NCBI GenBank assembly: GCA_902493795.1
Contig: CABUQZ010000005.1
Location: forward strand, 16,827 to 80,826
Direction of reading: 5' to 3'
DNA length: 64,000 nt
Source: an uncultured Clostridium sp.
Lineage (GTDB): Bacteria; Bacillota_I; Bacilli_A; RF39; UBA660
In this document: positions 35,009 through 44,475 of the stretch, in pieces
Layout: each line of letters begins with the position of its first letter
How positions within the stretch are numbered: the first letter of the stretch is position 1
Notes under the pieces: generated by a model
Seen by the model: only the letters and a program-made list of their open reading frames with translations
Database searches by the model: none
Told to the model about the DNA's origin: nothing
Made by a program: the position numbers and the translations under genes

Positions 35009-36907
35009 TCAGTTTATTTTATAATCATCTTCAAGTGAAAAAACAACGTTTTCTTCTATCCAAGCTTTTCTAGGCTCGACATTATCACCCATAAGAACAC
35101 TTACACGTTTTTCAGCAAGTAAAGCATCATCAATCTTTACTCTTATTAGTTTTCTAGTTAAAGGATTCATTGTTGTATCAGCAAGCTGATCAGCGTTCAT
35201 TTCACCTAATCCTTTATATCTTTGTATTTCACACTTTTTACCCTTTGACTTTTCCTGCATTTCTTCAATTGTATAAGCATAATCTATATTCTTACCACAC
35301 TGTATTTTAAAAAGTGGAGGAAGTGCAATATAAAGTTTACCTGCTTCAATTAAAGGTCTCATATAACGATAGAAAAAAGTCATAAGAAGACACTGAATAT
35401 GACCTCCGTCTTCATCAGCATCGCTCATTATAATTACTTTATCATATTCACAATCATCTATTTCAAAGTTAGGTCCATACCCAGCTCCAATAGTATAAAT
35501 CATGGTATTAATTTCTTCATTTTTAAATATATCATCTAAACTAGCTTTTTCAGTATTAATTACTTTTCCACGTAAAGGAAGTATTGCTTGAAACTTTCTA
35601 TCTCTTCCTTGTTTTGCAGAACCACCAGCTGAATCACCCTCTACTAAGAATAATTCGTTTTTATTTTTGTTTTTTGATTGAGCAGGAGAAAGCTTTCCAG
35701 ATAAAGCTCTTTCTTTTTTGTTATTTGCTTTTCCTTTTCTTGCTTCTTCTCTTGCTTTTCTTGCAGCTTCTCTTGCTACTTTACTTTTTAATGATTTATC
35801 TAAAATATCAGTAGCAACTTTTTTATTTTCTTCAAGAAAATACTGAAGCTTTTCACTAACTATTACTTCAACTACATTTCTAGCAGCAGGTGTTCCTAGT
35901 TTACCTTTTGTCTGTCCTTCAAATTGCAATAAGTTTTCAGGAATTCTAAGACTTATAATAGCAGTTAACCCCTCACGCACATCGCTACCTTCAAGTGAAC
36001 TATCTTTTCCTTTTATATAATCATTATTTTTAGCATAATCGTTAAATACTCTTGTTAAAGCAATCTTAAATCCAACTTCATGAGATCCTCCATCTGGAGT
36101 TTTAACGTTATTAACAAAAGATATTATGTTTTCTTGATAGTCATCAGAATACTGCATAGCAATATCAACATCGATATTATCTTTTGATCCTTCAAATGAA
36201 ATAACTTTATGAAGTGGATTTTTATCTTCATTTAAATACTCGACAAACTCTCTTAATCCATTTTCATAATGAAATTTATTTACTCTTCCACTTTCTTCAT
36301 CTTTTACTTCTATTGTTAAAGCTTTAAGTAAGAAAGCAGATTCTTGCATTCTTTCAGAAATAGTTGAAAAAGAAAAATTAGTTACAGGAAATATTTCTGG
36401 ATCAGGTTTAAATCTTACTGTTGTACCTGTTTTATTTGTAGTTCCAATTACTTTTAGAGGAACCTCTACTTTACCACCATCTACAAACTTAATATAATGT
36501 TCTTTCTTATCACGTCTAATAGTAACTTCCATCCATGATGACAAAGCGTTAACAACACTTGCACCAACACCATGAAGACCACCAGATACTTTGTATCCAC
36601 CTTCTTCAAATTTTCCACCAGCATGCAAAACAGTATAAATAACTTCAGTAGCACTTTTACCAGATTCATGAATTCCGGTAGGGACTCCTCTTCCATGATC
36701 TTCAACACTTATACTACCATCTGTATGAATAGTAATACAAATATAGTCCCCAAATCCATTTATAGCTTCATCTATCGAATTGTCTACAATTTCCCATACT
36801 AAATGATGTAGTCCTTTTTTATCAGTAGAACCAATATACATTCCAGGTCTTTTTCTAACTGCTTCTAATCCTTCTAATATCTTAATAGACTTCTCATCAT
36901 ATGCCAT
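35009..36907 (-). CDS. parE: DNA topoisomerase IV subunit B
   Basis: ParE, 632 residues, the ATPase subunit. The GHKL ATP site has EIVDNSIDEA, DHGRGVPTGIH and GGLHGVGASVVNALS. The TOPRIM part has EGDSAGGSAKQGRDR and DADEDGGHIQCLL (canonical DADTDGAHI), then GLGEMNADQL. The length and lack of the GyrB-type tail fit ParE. The start has a GGAGT ribosome binding site. It heads the parE-orf-parC unit. Confidence 0.95.
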   Translation of the reverse strand: MAYDEKSIKILEGLEAVRKRPGMYIGSTDKKGLHHLVWEIVDNSIDEAINGFGDYICITIHTDGSISVEDHGRGVPTGIHESGKSATEVIYTVLHAGGKFEEGGYKVSGGLHGVGASVVNALSSWMEVTIRRDKKEHYIKFVDGGKVEVPLKVIGTTNKTGTTVRFKPDPEIFPVTNFSFSTISERMQESAFLLKALTIEVKDEESGRVNKFHYENGLREFVEYLNEDKNPLHKVISFEGSKDNIDVDIAMQYSDDYQENIISFVNNVKTPDGGSHEVGFKIALTRVFNDYAKNNDYIKGKDSSLEGSDVREGLTAIISLRIPENLLQFEGQTKGKLGTPAARNVVEVIVSEKLQYFLEENKKVATDILDKSLKSKVAREAARKAREEARKGKANNKKERALSGKLSPAQSKNKNKNELFLVEGDSAGGSAKQGRDRKFQAILPLRGKVINTEKASLDDIFKNEEINTMIYTIGAGYGPNFEIDDCEYDKVIIMSDADEDGGHIQCLLMTFFYRYMRPLIEAGKLYIALPPLFKIQCGKNIDYAYTIEEMQEKSKGKKCEIQRYKGLGEMNADQLADTTMNPLTRKLIRVKIDDALLAEKRVSVLMGDNVEPRKAWIEENVVFSLEDDYKIN

Positions 36908-37073
36908 ATTATCAACTCCAATATAATTATAACTAATTTAAAAAAATAATAAAATGAGCTTTACAAAAATTAACTCAAAAAACCGATAAAAAAACAAGCT
37001 ATTACTAACTTATCCCTATACATAAAATATAACACACTTTAAAAAGTAAAAGCAAGTTAAAAAGCAAAAGAAA

Positions 37074-37700
37074 TCATTTACCAAGTAATTTTCTAAGTTG
37101 AAGTTTATAAGATTCATCGCGTTTCTGATAACCTTTATAATTTAAATATAATGCTCTCATTTCTTTATAATCTAAAAAAGATTCAATAAGCATTTCTGTT
37201 TTTAAAGCTTCTCTATTACTTGCTAAAGCTCCAATAAGCTTTTTACTATAATCACTAAGTCTTTTGTCATTAGATTTACTACATTCAACAGAAAGAGCAA
37301 ATCCACTACCTATCTTCTTTATTTCAGAAATCATCTCATCAAATATACTAAAAACAATAGGTAAAGAAAAATCAACTTTATCTTCAGTAATTTTAGATAA
37401 AGCATTTAATTTATAATCATTCCATATAACATTATAAAATTTATAATTATCCTTTTTGTCATATCTATACATTATTTTATAGCTATATGAATTATTATTT
37501 TCTTCTAAAGGATTAAGATAAAGTTCAAAATCTCTTTCATCATCAAATAAAGTAGTCATTGCATCAATAGTAGAAAAATTAGAACTTTTTACTTTTGACT
37601 CAGTAAACTTCATCGAAGAAAAATCAAAGTGTTCTAGTTTTCCACCTAACTCATTTTCTCTTACCAAATAACAAGTCTCTGTACTTTTTTTCTTTTTCAT
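37074..37700 (-). CDS. Hypothetical protein, paralogue of its neighbour
   Basis: A 208-residue soluble protein without a known domain. It shares a C-terminal helical pattern with the upstream 254-residue protein: both have a helix with S/A-x-RE/HE-A and end in Y(K/R)E(M/F)R(A/S)(L/I)Y(L/M)NY. Its ATG overlaps the upstream stop by 4 nt (ATGA). The two genes look like a diverged tandem duplication working together, function unknown. Confidence 0.55.
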   Translation of the reverse strand: MKKKKSTETCYLVRENELGGKLEHFDFSSMKFTESKVKSSNFSTIDAMTTLFDDERDFELYLNPLEENNNSYSYKIMYRYDKKDNYKFYNVIWNDYKLNALSKITEDKVDFSLPIVFSIFDEMISEIKKIGSGFALSVECSKSNDKRLSDYSKKLIGALASNREALKTEMLIESFLDYKEMRALYLNYKGYQKRDESYKLQLRKLLGK

Positions 37701-38461
37701 TCTAAATTACCACTTTCAAACATTGACATTTGATGAGGATTAACAATAACTTTTCTTTTAGGTTTTTCTTCATTAACACTAACTTGTTCCATTTGAGGTT
37801 TAAACATTTTACAATAATTCATATATATAGATCTAAACTCCCTATATTTTGATATTGAGTTTTTTAAATCTTTATAAAAACCTACTTTATCTGACGAATA
37901 AATCTCATAAACTGAGTTATACGAAGTAATAGAACCAACAGGAAAACCTAATTCTCGTTTGGCTCTAATTGCATTTTCATGAGCTCTTAAACTAACAATA
38001 ATATTAATTGATTTTTGAGAAATATTTATTTTATTCTTTTTGCTCTTAATTAACATTGCTGCAAACTCTGAATCTTTTTTTATTATCTCTTGATACACCT
38101 CATCAAAAGCTTTTAAGTTCTCTTTATCTACAAAATTAATCTTTTTTCCATTATAAGTAATTGCAATATGTGCCCAAACAGGATTATTAAATATTGGTGC
38201 AATCTTCTTTTCTCCATTAAACTGATAAGAAATGTACATTAATGCTATAGGATCTGTTATCCCATAAGTACTAGCAAGTTCTTCTCTACTAGAAAAATTA
38301 GATGTCAAAAAATCAAGCGCAGGAAGCGTTGATTTTGAAGGTGTATCATTAATATCAAGTTTTACAAACCTATTTTTTTGTTTATCATAACAATATCTTT
38401 CATTTTTATCTGTAACAGCAATTAAACTGTAACGAGGTGCTCCATCAAAATTTTCTACCAT
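37697..38461 (-). CDS. Hypothetical protein, first of a tandem paralogous pair
   Basis: A 254-residue soluble protein. The N-terminal half is beta-rich (YSLIAVTDKNERYCYDKQ, IAITYNGKKINFVDKE) and the C-terminal half helical, ending with a short Lys-rich tail and NPHQMSMFESGNLE. The motif YREFRSIYMNY near residue 210 recurs in the downstream paralogue. It starts 29 nt after priA ends and is probably cotranscribed with it. No enzymatic motif is visible. Confidence 0.55.
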   Translation of the reverse strand: MVENFDGAPRYSLIAVTDKNERYCYDKQKNRFVKLDINDTPSKSTLPALDFLTSNFSSREELASTYGITDPIALMYISYQFNGEKKIAPIFNNPVWAHIAITYNGKKINFVDKENLKAFDEVYQEIIKKDSEFAAMLIKSKKNKINISQKSINIIVSLRAHENAIRAKRELGFPVGSITSYNSVYEIYSSDKVGFYKDLKNSISKYREFRSIYMNYCKMFKPQMEQVSVNEEKPKRKVIVNPHQMSMFESGNLE

Positions 38462-38490
38462 AAATATACCTCACAATGTTTGTTATTGTA

Positions 38491-40647
38491 TCATGAGATA
38501 GGATTAAAATCAATGTCAATACTAATATTAGAATTACTTTTGTAATACTCTAACAATCTAGTTAAAAAAGGATATAAGTTGTCTTCTTTTTTATATTTAA
38601 GTGTGATACCAAACCTATAAGTATTATTAACTTTAAATGTACTTCCAATAGAAGGTCCAAGAACTATTGTATTTTTCAAGTTGTCTTTTAGTTTATATGC
38701 AATAACATTGCTTTCTTTTTTTACTAAATCATAATTTTTACTTATAACTTTAATTGACACTAAAAAGTAATATGGAGGATATCCTAATGTTCTTCTAATA
38801 TTCATTTCCTCTTTAAAAAACATTTCATAGTTTTGTGTCTTAGCAAGTTTTATAGCATAATGATCTTTATTAAATGTTTGAATTATTACCATACCTTCTT
38901 TTTCACTTCTACCACTTCTACCAGATACTTGAGACAAAAGTTCGAACGTGTATTCACTACTTCTAAAACTAGGTATCATTAAAGAAGTATCAGCATTTAT
39001 TACGCCAACTAAAGTAACATTAGGAAAATCAAGTCCCTTAGCAATCATTTGAGTACCTAATAAAATATCATATTCTTGATTTCTAAAAGCATTTATTATT
39101 TTTTCATGTGCTCCTTTTGTACTAGTTGTATCAAAGTCCATTCGAATAACTCTAGCATCAAACAACTTGTTTAGTTCTTCTTCAATTTTTTCAGTACCAA
39201 CGCCTAAATTTTTAACAGCTTTCTCATGACAACTAGGACACTCAATATGACGAGGTACAGCATATCCACAATAATGACATCTTTCCATATCACTCGACTT
39301 ATGATAAGTAAGAGTAACATCACAATTAGGGCATTTACTTACATAACCACAATTAGAACATGTAACAAAAGATGCATACCCCCTTCTATTAAGTAAAAGA
39401 ATAATTTGTTCTTTTTTACTAAGCTTATCATTTATTGCTTGAACTAAAGCCGAAGAAAAATAACTTCCTCTCTTTTCTTTATTCATATCGATAATATTAA
39501 CAACTGGTAAAGGTTTATTATTTGCTCGCTTCTTAAGTTCAATTAAATGATATTTCTTAACAATAGCTCGAGAATAACTTTCAAGTGACGGAGTAGCACT
39601 TCCTAAAACTACTTTGGCATTATGATATCTTGCTCTTTCTAGTGAAACATCAATTGCGCTATATTTTGGATTAGACTCCTGTTTATAAGTATTAGTATGT
39701 TCTTCATCGATAATTATGATTCCTATATTTTTTAATGGTGCAAAAATAGCACTTCGTGCCCCAATAACAATCTTAACAAGACCATTAGAAATTTTCCTAT
39801 ATTCATCATATTTTTCTCCTTCACTAAGTCTACTATGAAGAATTGCAATATAATCTTTAAACCTTGATTTAAATCTAAAAACCATTTGTGGAGTAAGAGA
39901 AATTTCAGGAACAAGCACAATTGCACTCTTATTAAGTAAAAGCATTTTTTCGATAAGTTCAATATAAACTTCTGTCTTACCACTTCCAGTAACACCATAA
40001 AGTAAAAATGTAGAATCATCAGACTTTAATATAGTATCGACAGCCATTTGTTGTTCGCTATTAAGAGGATACTTAGGATAATTATATTCATCACTATCTT
40101 TTAAACGATAATTTTCAACTAAGATTTCTTTCAAAATGTTTTTAGAAAGAAGTGTTTTAACAGATGAAGAAGAAATTTTATTAAGCTCTTCTTTTCTATT
40201 ATTACCCCTTGCTATATTATCTAAAATTAGTTTTTGACTATCATTTAATTTTACTGTTTCTAATTCTTCTTTTGTAATATTTAGTTCTAAAAGTCTAATA
40301 AAAGATTTATTAATTTTAGTCTTATTCTTTGCTTTTAAAGCTTTAGGAAGCATTGCTTGATATGCACTAATTAAAGTGCACAAAGTCTTATCTTTTATAT
40401 ATTTTCCAAGAGATAATAATTCATCTGTTAAAATTACTTCACTATCAACTACTTCATCTATTTCTTTTAAATCATCTTGTAAAGAGTTATTTATTTCCAT
40501 AATAAAACCTTCAAGTTTTTGTTTACCAAAAGGCACTTTTACTCTAACACCCACTTTGATATCTTTTTCTTGACTAGGTTTTACTTTATAAGTAAATAAT
40601 TTATCGATATTTCTATTTGATAATTCAACTAATACATTAACAGTCAT
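38491..40647 (-). CDS. priA: Primosomal protein N' (replication restart helicase PriA)
   Basis: PriA, 718 residues, a 3'-5' helicase that reloads the replisome at stalled forks. The N-terminal 3'-DNA-binding domain is followed by Walker A GVTGSGKTE near residue 218, DEEH (Walker B), the zinc-binding insert CSNCGYVSKCPNCD...CHYCGY...CPSC, and the helicase end GTQMIAKGLDFPNVTLVGV and SQVSGRSGR. It is the usual length. A terminator-like hairpin separates it from the upstream gene. Confidence 0.96.
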   Translation of the reverse strand: MTVNVLVELSNRNIDKLFTYKVKPSQEKDIKVGVRVKVPFGKQKLEGFIMEINNSLQDDLKEIDEVVDSEVILTDELLSLGKYIKDKTLCTLISAYQAMLPKALKAKNKTKINKSFIRLLELNITKEELETVKLNDSQKLILDNIARGNNRKEELNKISSSSVKTLLSKNILKEILVENYRLKDSDEYNYPKYPLNSEQQMAVDTILKSDDSTFLLYGVTGSGKTEVYIELIEKMLLLNKSAIVLVPEISLTPQMVFRFKSRFKDYIAILHSRLSEGEKYDEYRKISNGLVKIVIGARSAIFAPLKNIGIIIIDEEHTNTYKQESNPKYSAIDVSLERARYHNAKVVLGSATPSLESYSRAIVKKYHLIELKKRANNKPLPVVNIIDMNKEKRGSYFSSALVQAINDKLSKKEQIILLLNRRGYASFVTCSNCGYVSKCPNCDVTLTYHKSSDMERCHYCGYAVPRHIECPSCHEKAVKNLGVGTEKIEEELNKLFDARVIRMDFDTTSTKGAHEKIINAFRNQEYDILLGTQMIAKGLDFPNVTLVGVINADTSLMIPSFRSSEYTFELLSQVSGRSGRSEKEGMVIIQTFNKDHYAIKLAKTQNYEMFFKEEMNIRRTLGYPPYYFLVSIKVISKNYDLVKKESNVIAYKLKDNLKNTIVLGPSIGSTFKVNNTYRFGITLKYKKEDNLYPFLTRLLEYYKSNSNISIDIDFNPIS

Positions 40648-40692
40648 ATTTTTCCCTCTATAAATATAATAACATTATTAAATGAAATTCAC

Positions 40693-40719
40693 TAAAAAAA
40701 GTTAAGCAAAACTTAACTT
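40693..40719 (-). terminator. Rho-independent terminator after the 40713-41201 gene
   Basis: Perfect 8-bp stem AAGTTAAG/CTTAACTT with a 5-nt loop (40699-40719), followed on the minus strand by TTTTTTT, overlapping the gene's stop codon. Confidence 0.8.
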
Positions 40720-41201
40720 AAATTATACATACTTTTTAAAGTTTTAGCATTAACTTTTTGATTTGGAAACATATCGTTTTTCTTTTTTAATTTAAATTTA
40801 AGTGTATTTCTAGTTGTTTCTATTGTAATTGTTTTAGAAAATAACCCAGAAACCTTTAATCTTTTTATTTCTTCTCTTCTAATTCTAAAGATATGAGTTA
40901 TTCTCTTTTTTTCTAGTTTAGAACAAGCAAATAATATTAATTCCATTTCATTAAAGTTAATTATAATATCTTGTCCATCAACATTTACTGCTTTTCCATA
41001 AGAAGTATAGGCATATGTACCAGTACTACCTTCACATAAAATATAATTTTGAATATTTAATCCTAAATTCATAAACATTCCAGTAATACATGCTTGATTA
41101 AATTCAGGCATATCATAACTTTCAGGCAAAACAATTTGTCTACAATTAGGACAAAAACTTAAACCTGGGCTTAGTGGAAATCCACATCTAATACATTTCA
41201 T
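40713..41201 (-). CDS. Zinc-ribbon protein with a PH-like C-terminal domain
   Basis: A 162-residue protein. The N-terminus CIRCGFPLSPGLSFCPNC is a zinc ribbon. The rest (about residues 60-150) has a beta-rich pattern, DIIINFNEMELILFACS...ITHIFRIRREEIKRLKVSG, resembling bacterial PH/GRAM-type folds. Function is unknown. Its ATG overlaps the rnhB stop by 4 nt, so it is coupled to RNase HII, and it ends in a terminator. Confidence 0.65.
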   Translation of the reverse strand: MKCIRCGFPLSPGLSFCPNCRQIVLPESYDMPEFNQACITGMFMNLGLNIQNYILCEGSTGTYAYTSYGKAVNVDGQDIIINFNEMELILFACSKLEKKRITHIFRIRREEIKRLKVSGLFSKTITIETTRNTLKFKLKKKNDMFPNQKVNAKTLKSMYNLS

Positions 41202-41842
41202 TTTATCTCTCCTTTGTTAATTTTATCTAAGTAAAAACATACTGGTTTAAAAGTTTTACGATGTTCTTCTATTATCCCATACTCTTTTATTGCTTCAATA
41301 TGTTTTTTTGTTCCGTATCCAGCGTTGTTTTTAAAGTCATACATTGGATACTTTTTATCTAATTCTTCAAGCATTCTATCTCTTGTTACTTTAGCAATAA
41401 CACTAGCAGCGCTAATTGTTATACTCTTATAGTCACCTTTGATTATAGAAGTAGTTGGTATATCTATATCAAGTTTCATAGCATCAATTAAAACGTGCTC
41501 TATTTTACATTTTTTCTTACAATTATCAATAGCTTCTATCATAGCAAGTTTAGTAGCTTCATAAATATTAACTTCATCAATTACTTTTTCACTTTTAATA
41601 CCTATTCCTACTGCTAAAGCATCTTTCATAATAATATCATAAAAATATTCTCTTTTTTTCTTTGAAAGTTTTTTCGAGTCTGTAAGTCCTTCAATATAAT
41701 AATCTTTAGGAAGAACAACACAAGAAGTAACAACAGGCCCAACCAAAGGACCTCGTCCTACTTCATCAACACCAGCAATATAAATAATTCCCTTTTCATT
41801 TAGTTCTTTTTCATAAGCTCTATTATCTATATCTATTTTCAT
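41198..41842 (-). CDS. rnhB: Ribonuclease HII
   Basis: RNase HII, 214 residues, which nicks DNA at misincorporated ribonucleotides. The catalytic start IAGVDEVGRGPLVGP carries Asp26 and Glu27; later acidic residues lie in HVLIDAMKL and KGDYKSITISAASVIAKVTRD. rnhB and rbgA are neighbours in Bacillus; here they are separated by two extra genes. It is coupled to the zinc-ribbon gene downstream. Confidence 0.95.
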   Translation of the reverse strand: MKIDIDNRAYEKELNEKGIIYIAGVDEVGRGPLVGPVVTSCVVLPKDYYIEGLTDSKKLSKKKREYFYDIIMKDALAVGIGIKSEKVIDEVNIYEATKLAMIEAIDNCKKKCKIEHVLIDAMKLDIDIPTTSIIKGDYKSITISAASVIAKVTRDRMLEELDKKYPMYDFKNNAGYGTKKHIEAIKEYGIIEEHRKTFKPVCFYLDKINKGEIK

Positions 41843-41853
41843 AATTAAACTAC

Positions 41854-42942
41854 CTATTTTTTTATGCTTATCTGATTCAAATTTTCACTATTTACATAAA
41901 CATAAATATTTGGATACTTAAATAAATTATAATTATATATTGTTTTTTGGTTAAATGTATCAACAAATAATTTAATTACTTCAAGACAATCATCTGCTTC
42001 GAAATTTAAACTACTTGTAAAATATAATTTTAAATCATTTTCATCATTAAACTGATATACATATCTAACATCTGCAGTCCTATAGTAGTCAAATTCTACT
42101 CTAATTTCACCTTTAAGGTTATTATCAGTAATTACTTTCAAATTATCAAGTTTAGAATTATTTTTTAGTATAATATTTTGATTTTTATTTATCTTAAACA
42201 CTTGAGATTTATGTACCATTTGAAAATCATTTGGTAATCCATTCTTATATTCAAAAGAACTAGTCTCATAAGAAAAAGCAAGGATTCCAACAATTAGAAC
42301 ACAAATTGTTAAAACAAAGTGATTCTTAGTAATAATTATCTTTGAATTAAAGAATTTATTTTGAATAAGTTTAAATGTGAAATAACAAATAGCAAATATT
42401 GAAAGTACAATAAGTATTGGACTTATAATATACACTCCATTAATAAACATTATAATTAAATAAACAAGTGTAAACATTGAAATTGCAGAAACACAAGCAA
42501 CAATAGTCAAAAGGATACCTGCAAGTATTTTTATAAATAAATCAATTCCTTTAAATACTTTCTCTTTTTTGCAAAGCATAGCTTTGTCATTCTCATAGAG
42601 GATTTTGTAATAAGAACTTCCTATAAAACTCTTTAAACTTTCATACAATACTGAAAGAACAAACAAATTCTTCATAAATCCAATTACAAACACCCAAATA
42701 TAAGACAAAATACTACGTAAAGAATCACTAAAGGTATAAATAAGTGCAACTCCAAGATCTCTTATCGCATCAAATAGCCATGTAAACAAAAGTATATAAA
42801 TAACTAAAAAAATAACTTTAAAAATCCAAAAATATGGATTATTCTTTTTGTTATCTTTTCTTCCAGGCCTTAAAACATCATTAACTCTCATTGATAATGC
42901 ATCAAGCACATCATTTGAGGTAATCTTATCTTTATTCATCAT
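41854..42942 (-). CDS. Multi-pass membrane protein of unknown function
   Basis: A 362-residue protein. After a basic N-terminus there are about five or six membrane helices between residues 27 and 225 (for example FKVIFLVIYILLFTWLF, SYIWVFVIGFMKNLFVL, ILAGILLTIVACVSAISMF). A C-terminal non-membrane domain of about 130 residues is rich in Asn, Tyr and Asp. There is no transporter or enzyme motif. It lies 11 nt upstream of rnhB in the rbgA-to-rnhB unit. Confidence 0.65.
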   Translation of the reverse strand: MMNKDKITSNDVLDALSMRVNDVLRPGRKDNKKNNPYFWIFKVIFLVIYILLFTWLFDAIRDLGVALIYTFSDSLRSILSYIWVFVIGFMKNLFVLSVLYESLKSFIGSSYYKILYENDKAMLCKKEKVFKGIDLFIKILAGILLTIVACVSAISMFTLVYLIIMFINGVYIISPILIVLSIFAICYFTFKLIQNKFFNSKIIITKNHFVLTICVLIVGILAFSYETSSFEYKNGLPNDFQMVHKSQVFKINKNQNIILKNNSKLDNLKVITDNNLKGEIRVEFDYYRTADVRYVYQFNDENDLKLYFTSSLNFEADDCLEVIKLFVDTFNQKTIYNYNLFKYPNIYVYVNSENLNQISIKK

Positions 42943-43009
42943 ATCACTCCTATAATAAAATTATACCAAATATAAGTTTTTATTTAAAGATTAAAAAAAG
43001 ATTTTTATA

Positions 43010-43038
43010 AAAAAATATGGTTTAAGGATTAACCATAT
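43010..43038 (-). terminator. Rho-independent terminator after the deacetylase gene
   Basis: Perfect 8-bp stem ATATGGTT/AACCATAT with an 8-nt loop (43015-43038), with a T-run on the minus strand, overlapping the gene end. Confidence 0.8.
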
Positions 43039-44461
43039 TTTTAAATTGTTGTATTGATGTTGAATCATAAATTGGATATCTTGGAACTTTGTATTTATCA
43101 TCGTCTCTTGATGCTTTCCTATACCCTCCAATAAAAGCGACTTTAAATCCAGACTCTTTAACTGCCTTAATAGATGAATCAGTGTATTCATAAAATGGAA
43201 AACAAAATGATGTATCATCCTTGACAACTTCAATAGATTTTTTTAAATCTTTAACTAAATCATCATAAGGAATACAATTTCCCTTTGATCTATATTGGCA
43301 CCAAGAACGAGATTCATAGTGAATATCATAACCATGAGACTGAACATCCAAGTAATCAGATTTATATTCAATTGGATTCCACCAAGCAGAAATTAAGAAT
43401 AATGTCCCATGCATCTTATATTCTTCAAGTAAAGGAATAAGGTAATTTCCACTAGTTTTACTAGTACCCTTTCCTCCATCGTCTATTGTAATTAATACAG
43501 ATTTCTTAGGTATTTCAATTTCACCGTACATCCATTGTACAAACTCGTGAATTGTTAAAGTATGAAAGTTATTATCTTTTAAATATTGAAGTTGTTGTCT
43601 AAATCTATCAGTTCTTAAGCATATTGACTCATGACAATTATTATTATTAATATCATAAAAGAAATGATAATTTAAAATAGCAATTTTATCTGCAGTATCA
43701 CTTTTATTAACTACTTTAACTTTTCTAGTAATAGAGTTTTCGTTTCCGCTAGAATCTTTAACTTTATAAGTTACAACATAATCTCCAACCTTAGTAGTAT
43801 CAAGACTAGTCTTATCAACTTCTACTTTACTAGTTAAATCCCCATCATAATTATCTTTAGCAGTAACACCTAAATCTTTATATTCCTTATTTACAATATG
43901 AAGTACTTCATTTTGTCCATTTAATTTAAGCGTAGGTTTTACATTGTCAATAACTTTAACTTCTCTAATAATTTCTTTTTTCAAACTTTTATATTTGACT
44001 TTATAAGTGTAATGATATGTCCCAACTTTTGATAAATCAACATCATTAGAAACAGAAATACTACTAGTTAGATCAATATCTTTATATTTCGCTTTAGAAC
44101 CTAAATCAGTATACTCACTACCAAATAAAACCTCAACACTCTTATCACCATTTAAAGTAATATTAAGATACTTAGAATCACCATTAGCTTCTTTCCAAAA
44201 ATAATCAAATACAAAATATCCAATTAAAGTAACTAATAAAAGAATAATTATAATTAAAATAATTTTAACACTCTTTTTCATTTTTCTTTTCTTTATTGGT
44301 TTATCATCATAAAGATTAATTTTCTTTTTACGAGCTTTACGCCTCTTTTTTTTAACCGGAACGACTACGTTATCCTCTTGTAAAAGAGACTCAATATCAT
44401 CTTTTTCTTGAGATACTAAAGAGTCTTTATTTTCATCTACTGCATCATTTTTCTTTTTCAT
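43022..44461 (-). CDS. Membrane-anchored polysaccharide deacetylase with Ig-like (DUF5011) domains
   Basis: About 479 residues. The acidic/basic cytosolic N-terminus ends in KKRRKARKKK, one membrane helix follows (VKIILIIIILLLVTLIGYFVF), then two tandem Ig-like DUF5011 domains (VEVLFGSEYTDLGSKAKYKD and NKEYKDLGVTAKDNYDGDLT) and a NodB-type deacetylase domain. NodB marks are TIDDGGKGT (metal Asp), SHGYDIHYE (metal His pair, spacing slightly unusual) and FCFPFYEY. It should remove acetyl groups from cell-wall or surface glycans outside the membrane. I start at the ATG behind GGGAGAT (44459-44461). It lies 14 nt after rbgA. Confidence 0.87.
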   Translation of the reverse strand: MKKKNDAVDENKDSLVSQEKDDIESLLQEDNVVVPVKKKRRKARKKKINLYDDKPIKKRKMKKSVKIILIIIILLLVTLIGYFVFDYFWKEANGDSKYLNITLNGDKSVEVLFGSEYTDLGSKAKYKDIDLTSSISVSNDVDLSKVGTYHYTYKVKYKSLKKEIIREVKVIDNVKPTLKLNGQNEVLHIVNKEYKDLGVTAKDNYDGDLTSKVEVDKTSLDTTKVGDYVVTYKVKDSSGNENSITRKVKVVNKSDTADKIAILNYHFFYDINNNNCHESICLRTDRFRQQLQYLKDNNFHTLTIHEFVQWMYGEIEIPKKSVLITIDDGGKGTSKTSGNYLIPLLEEYKMHGTLFLISAWWNPIEYKSDYLDVQSHGYDIHYESRSWCQYRSKGNCIPYDDLVKDLKKSIEVVKDDTSFCFPFYEYTDSSIKAVKESGFKVAFIGGYRKASRDDDKYKVPRYPIYDSTSIQQFKNMVNP

Positions 44462-44475
44462 AAAAATATCTCCCA

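Noticed and set aside
36908..37073. Terminator between the paralogue pair and parE
   Set aside because: Several T-runs exist but no convincing stem could be paired.
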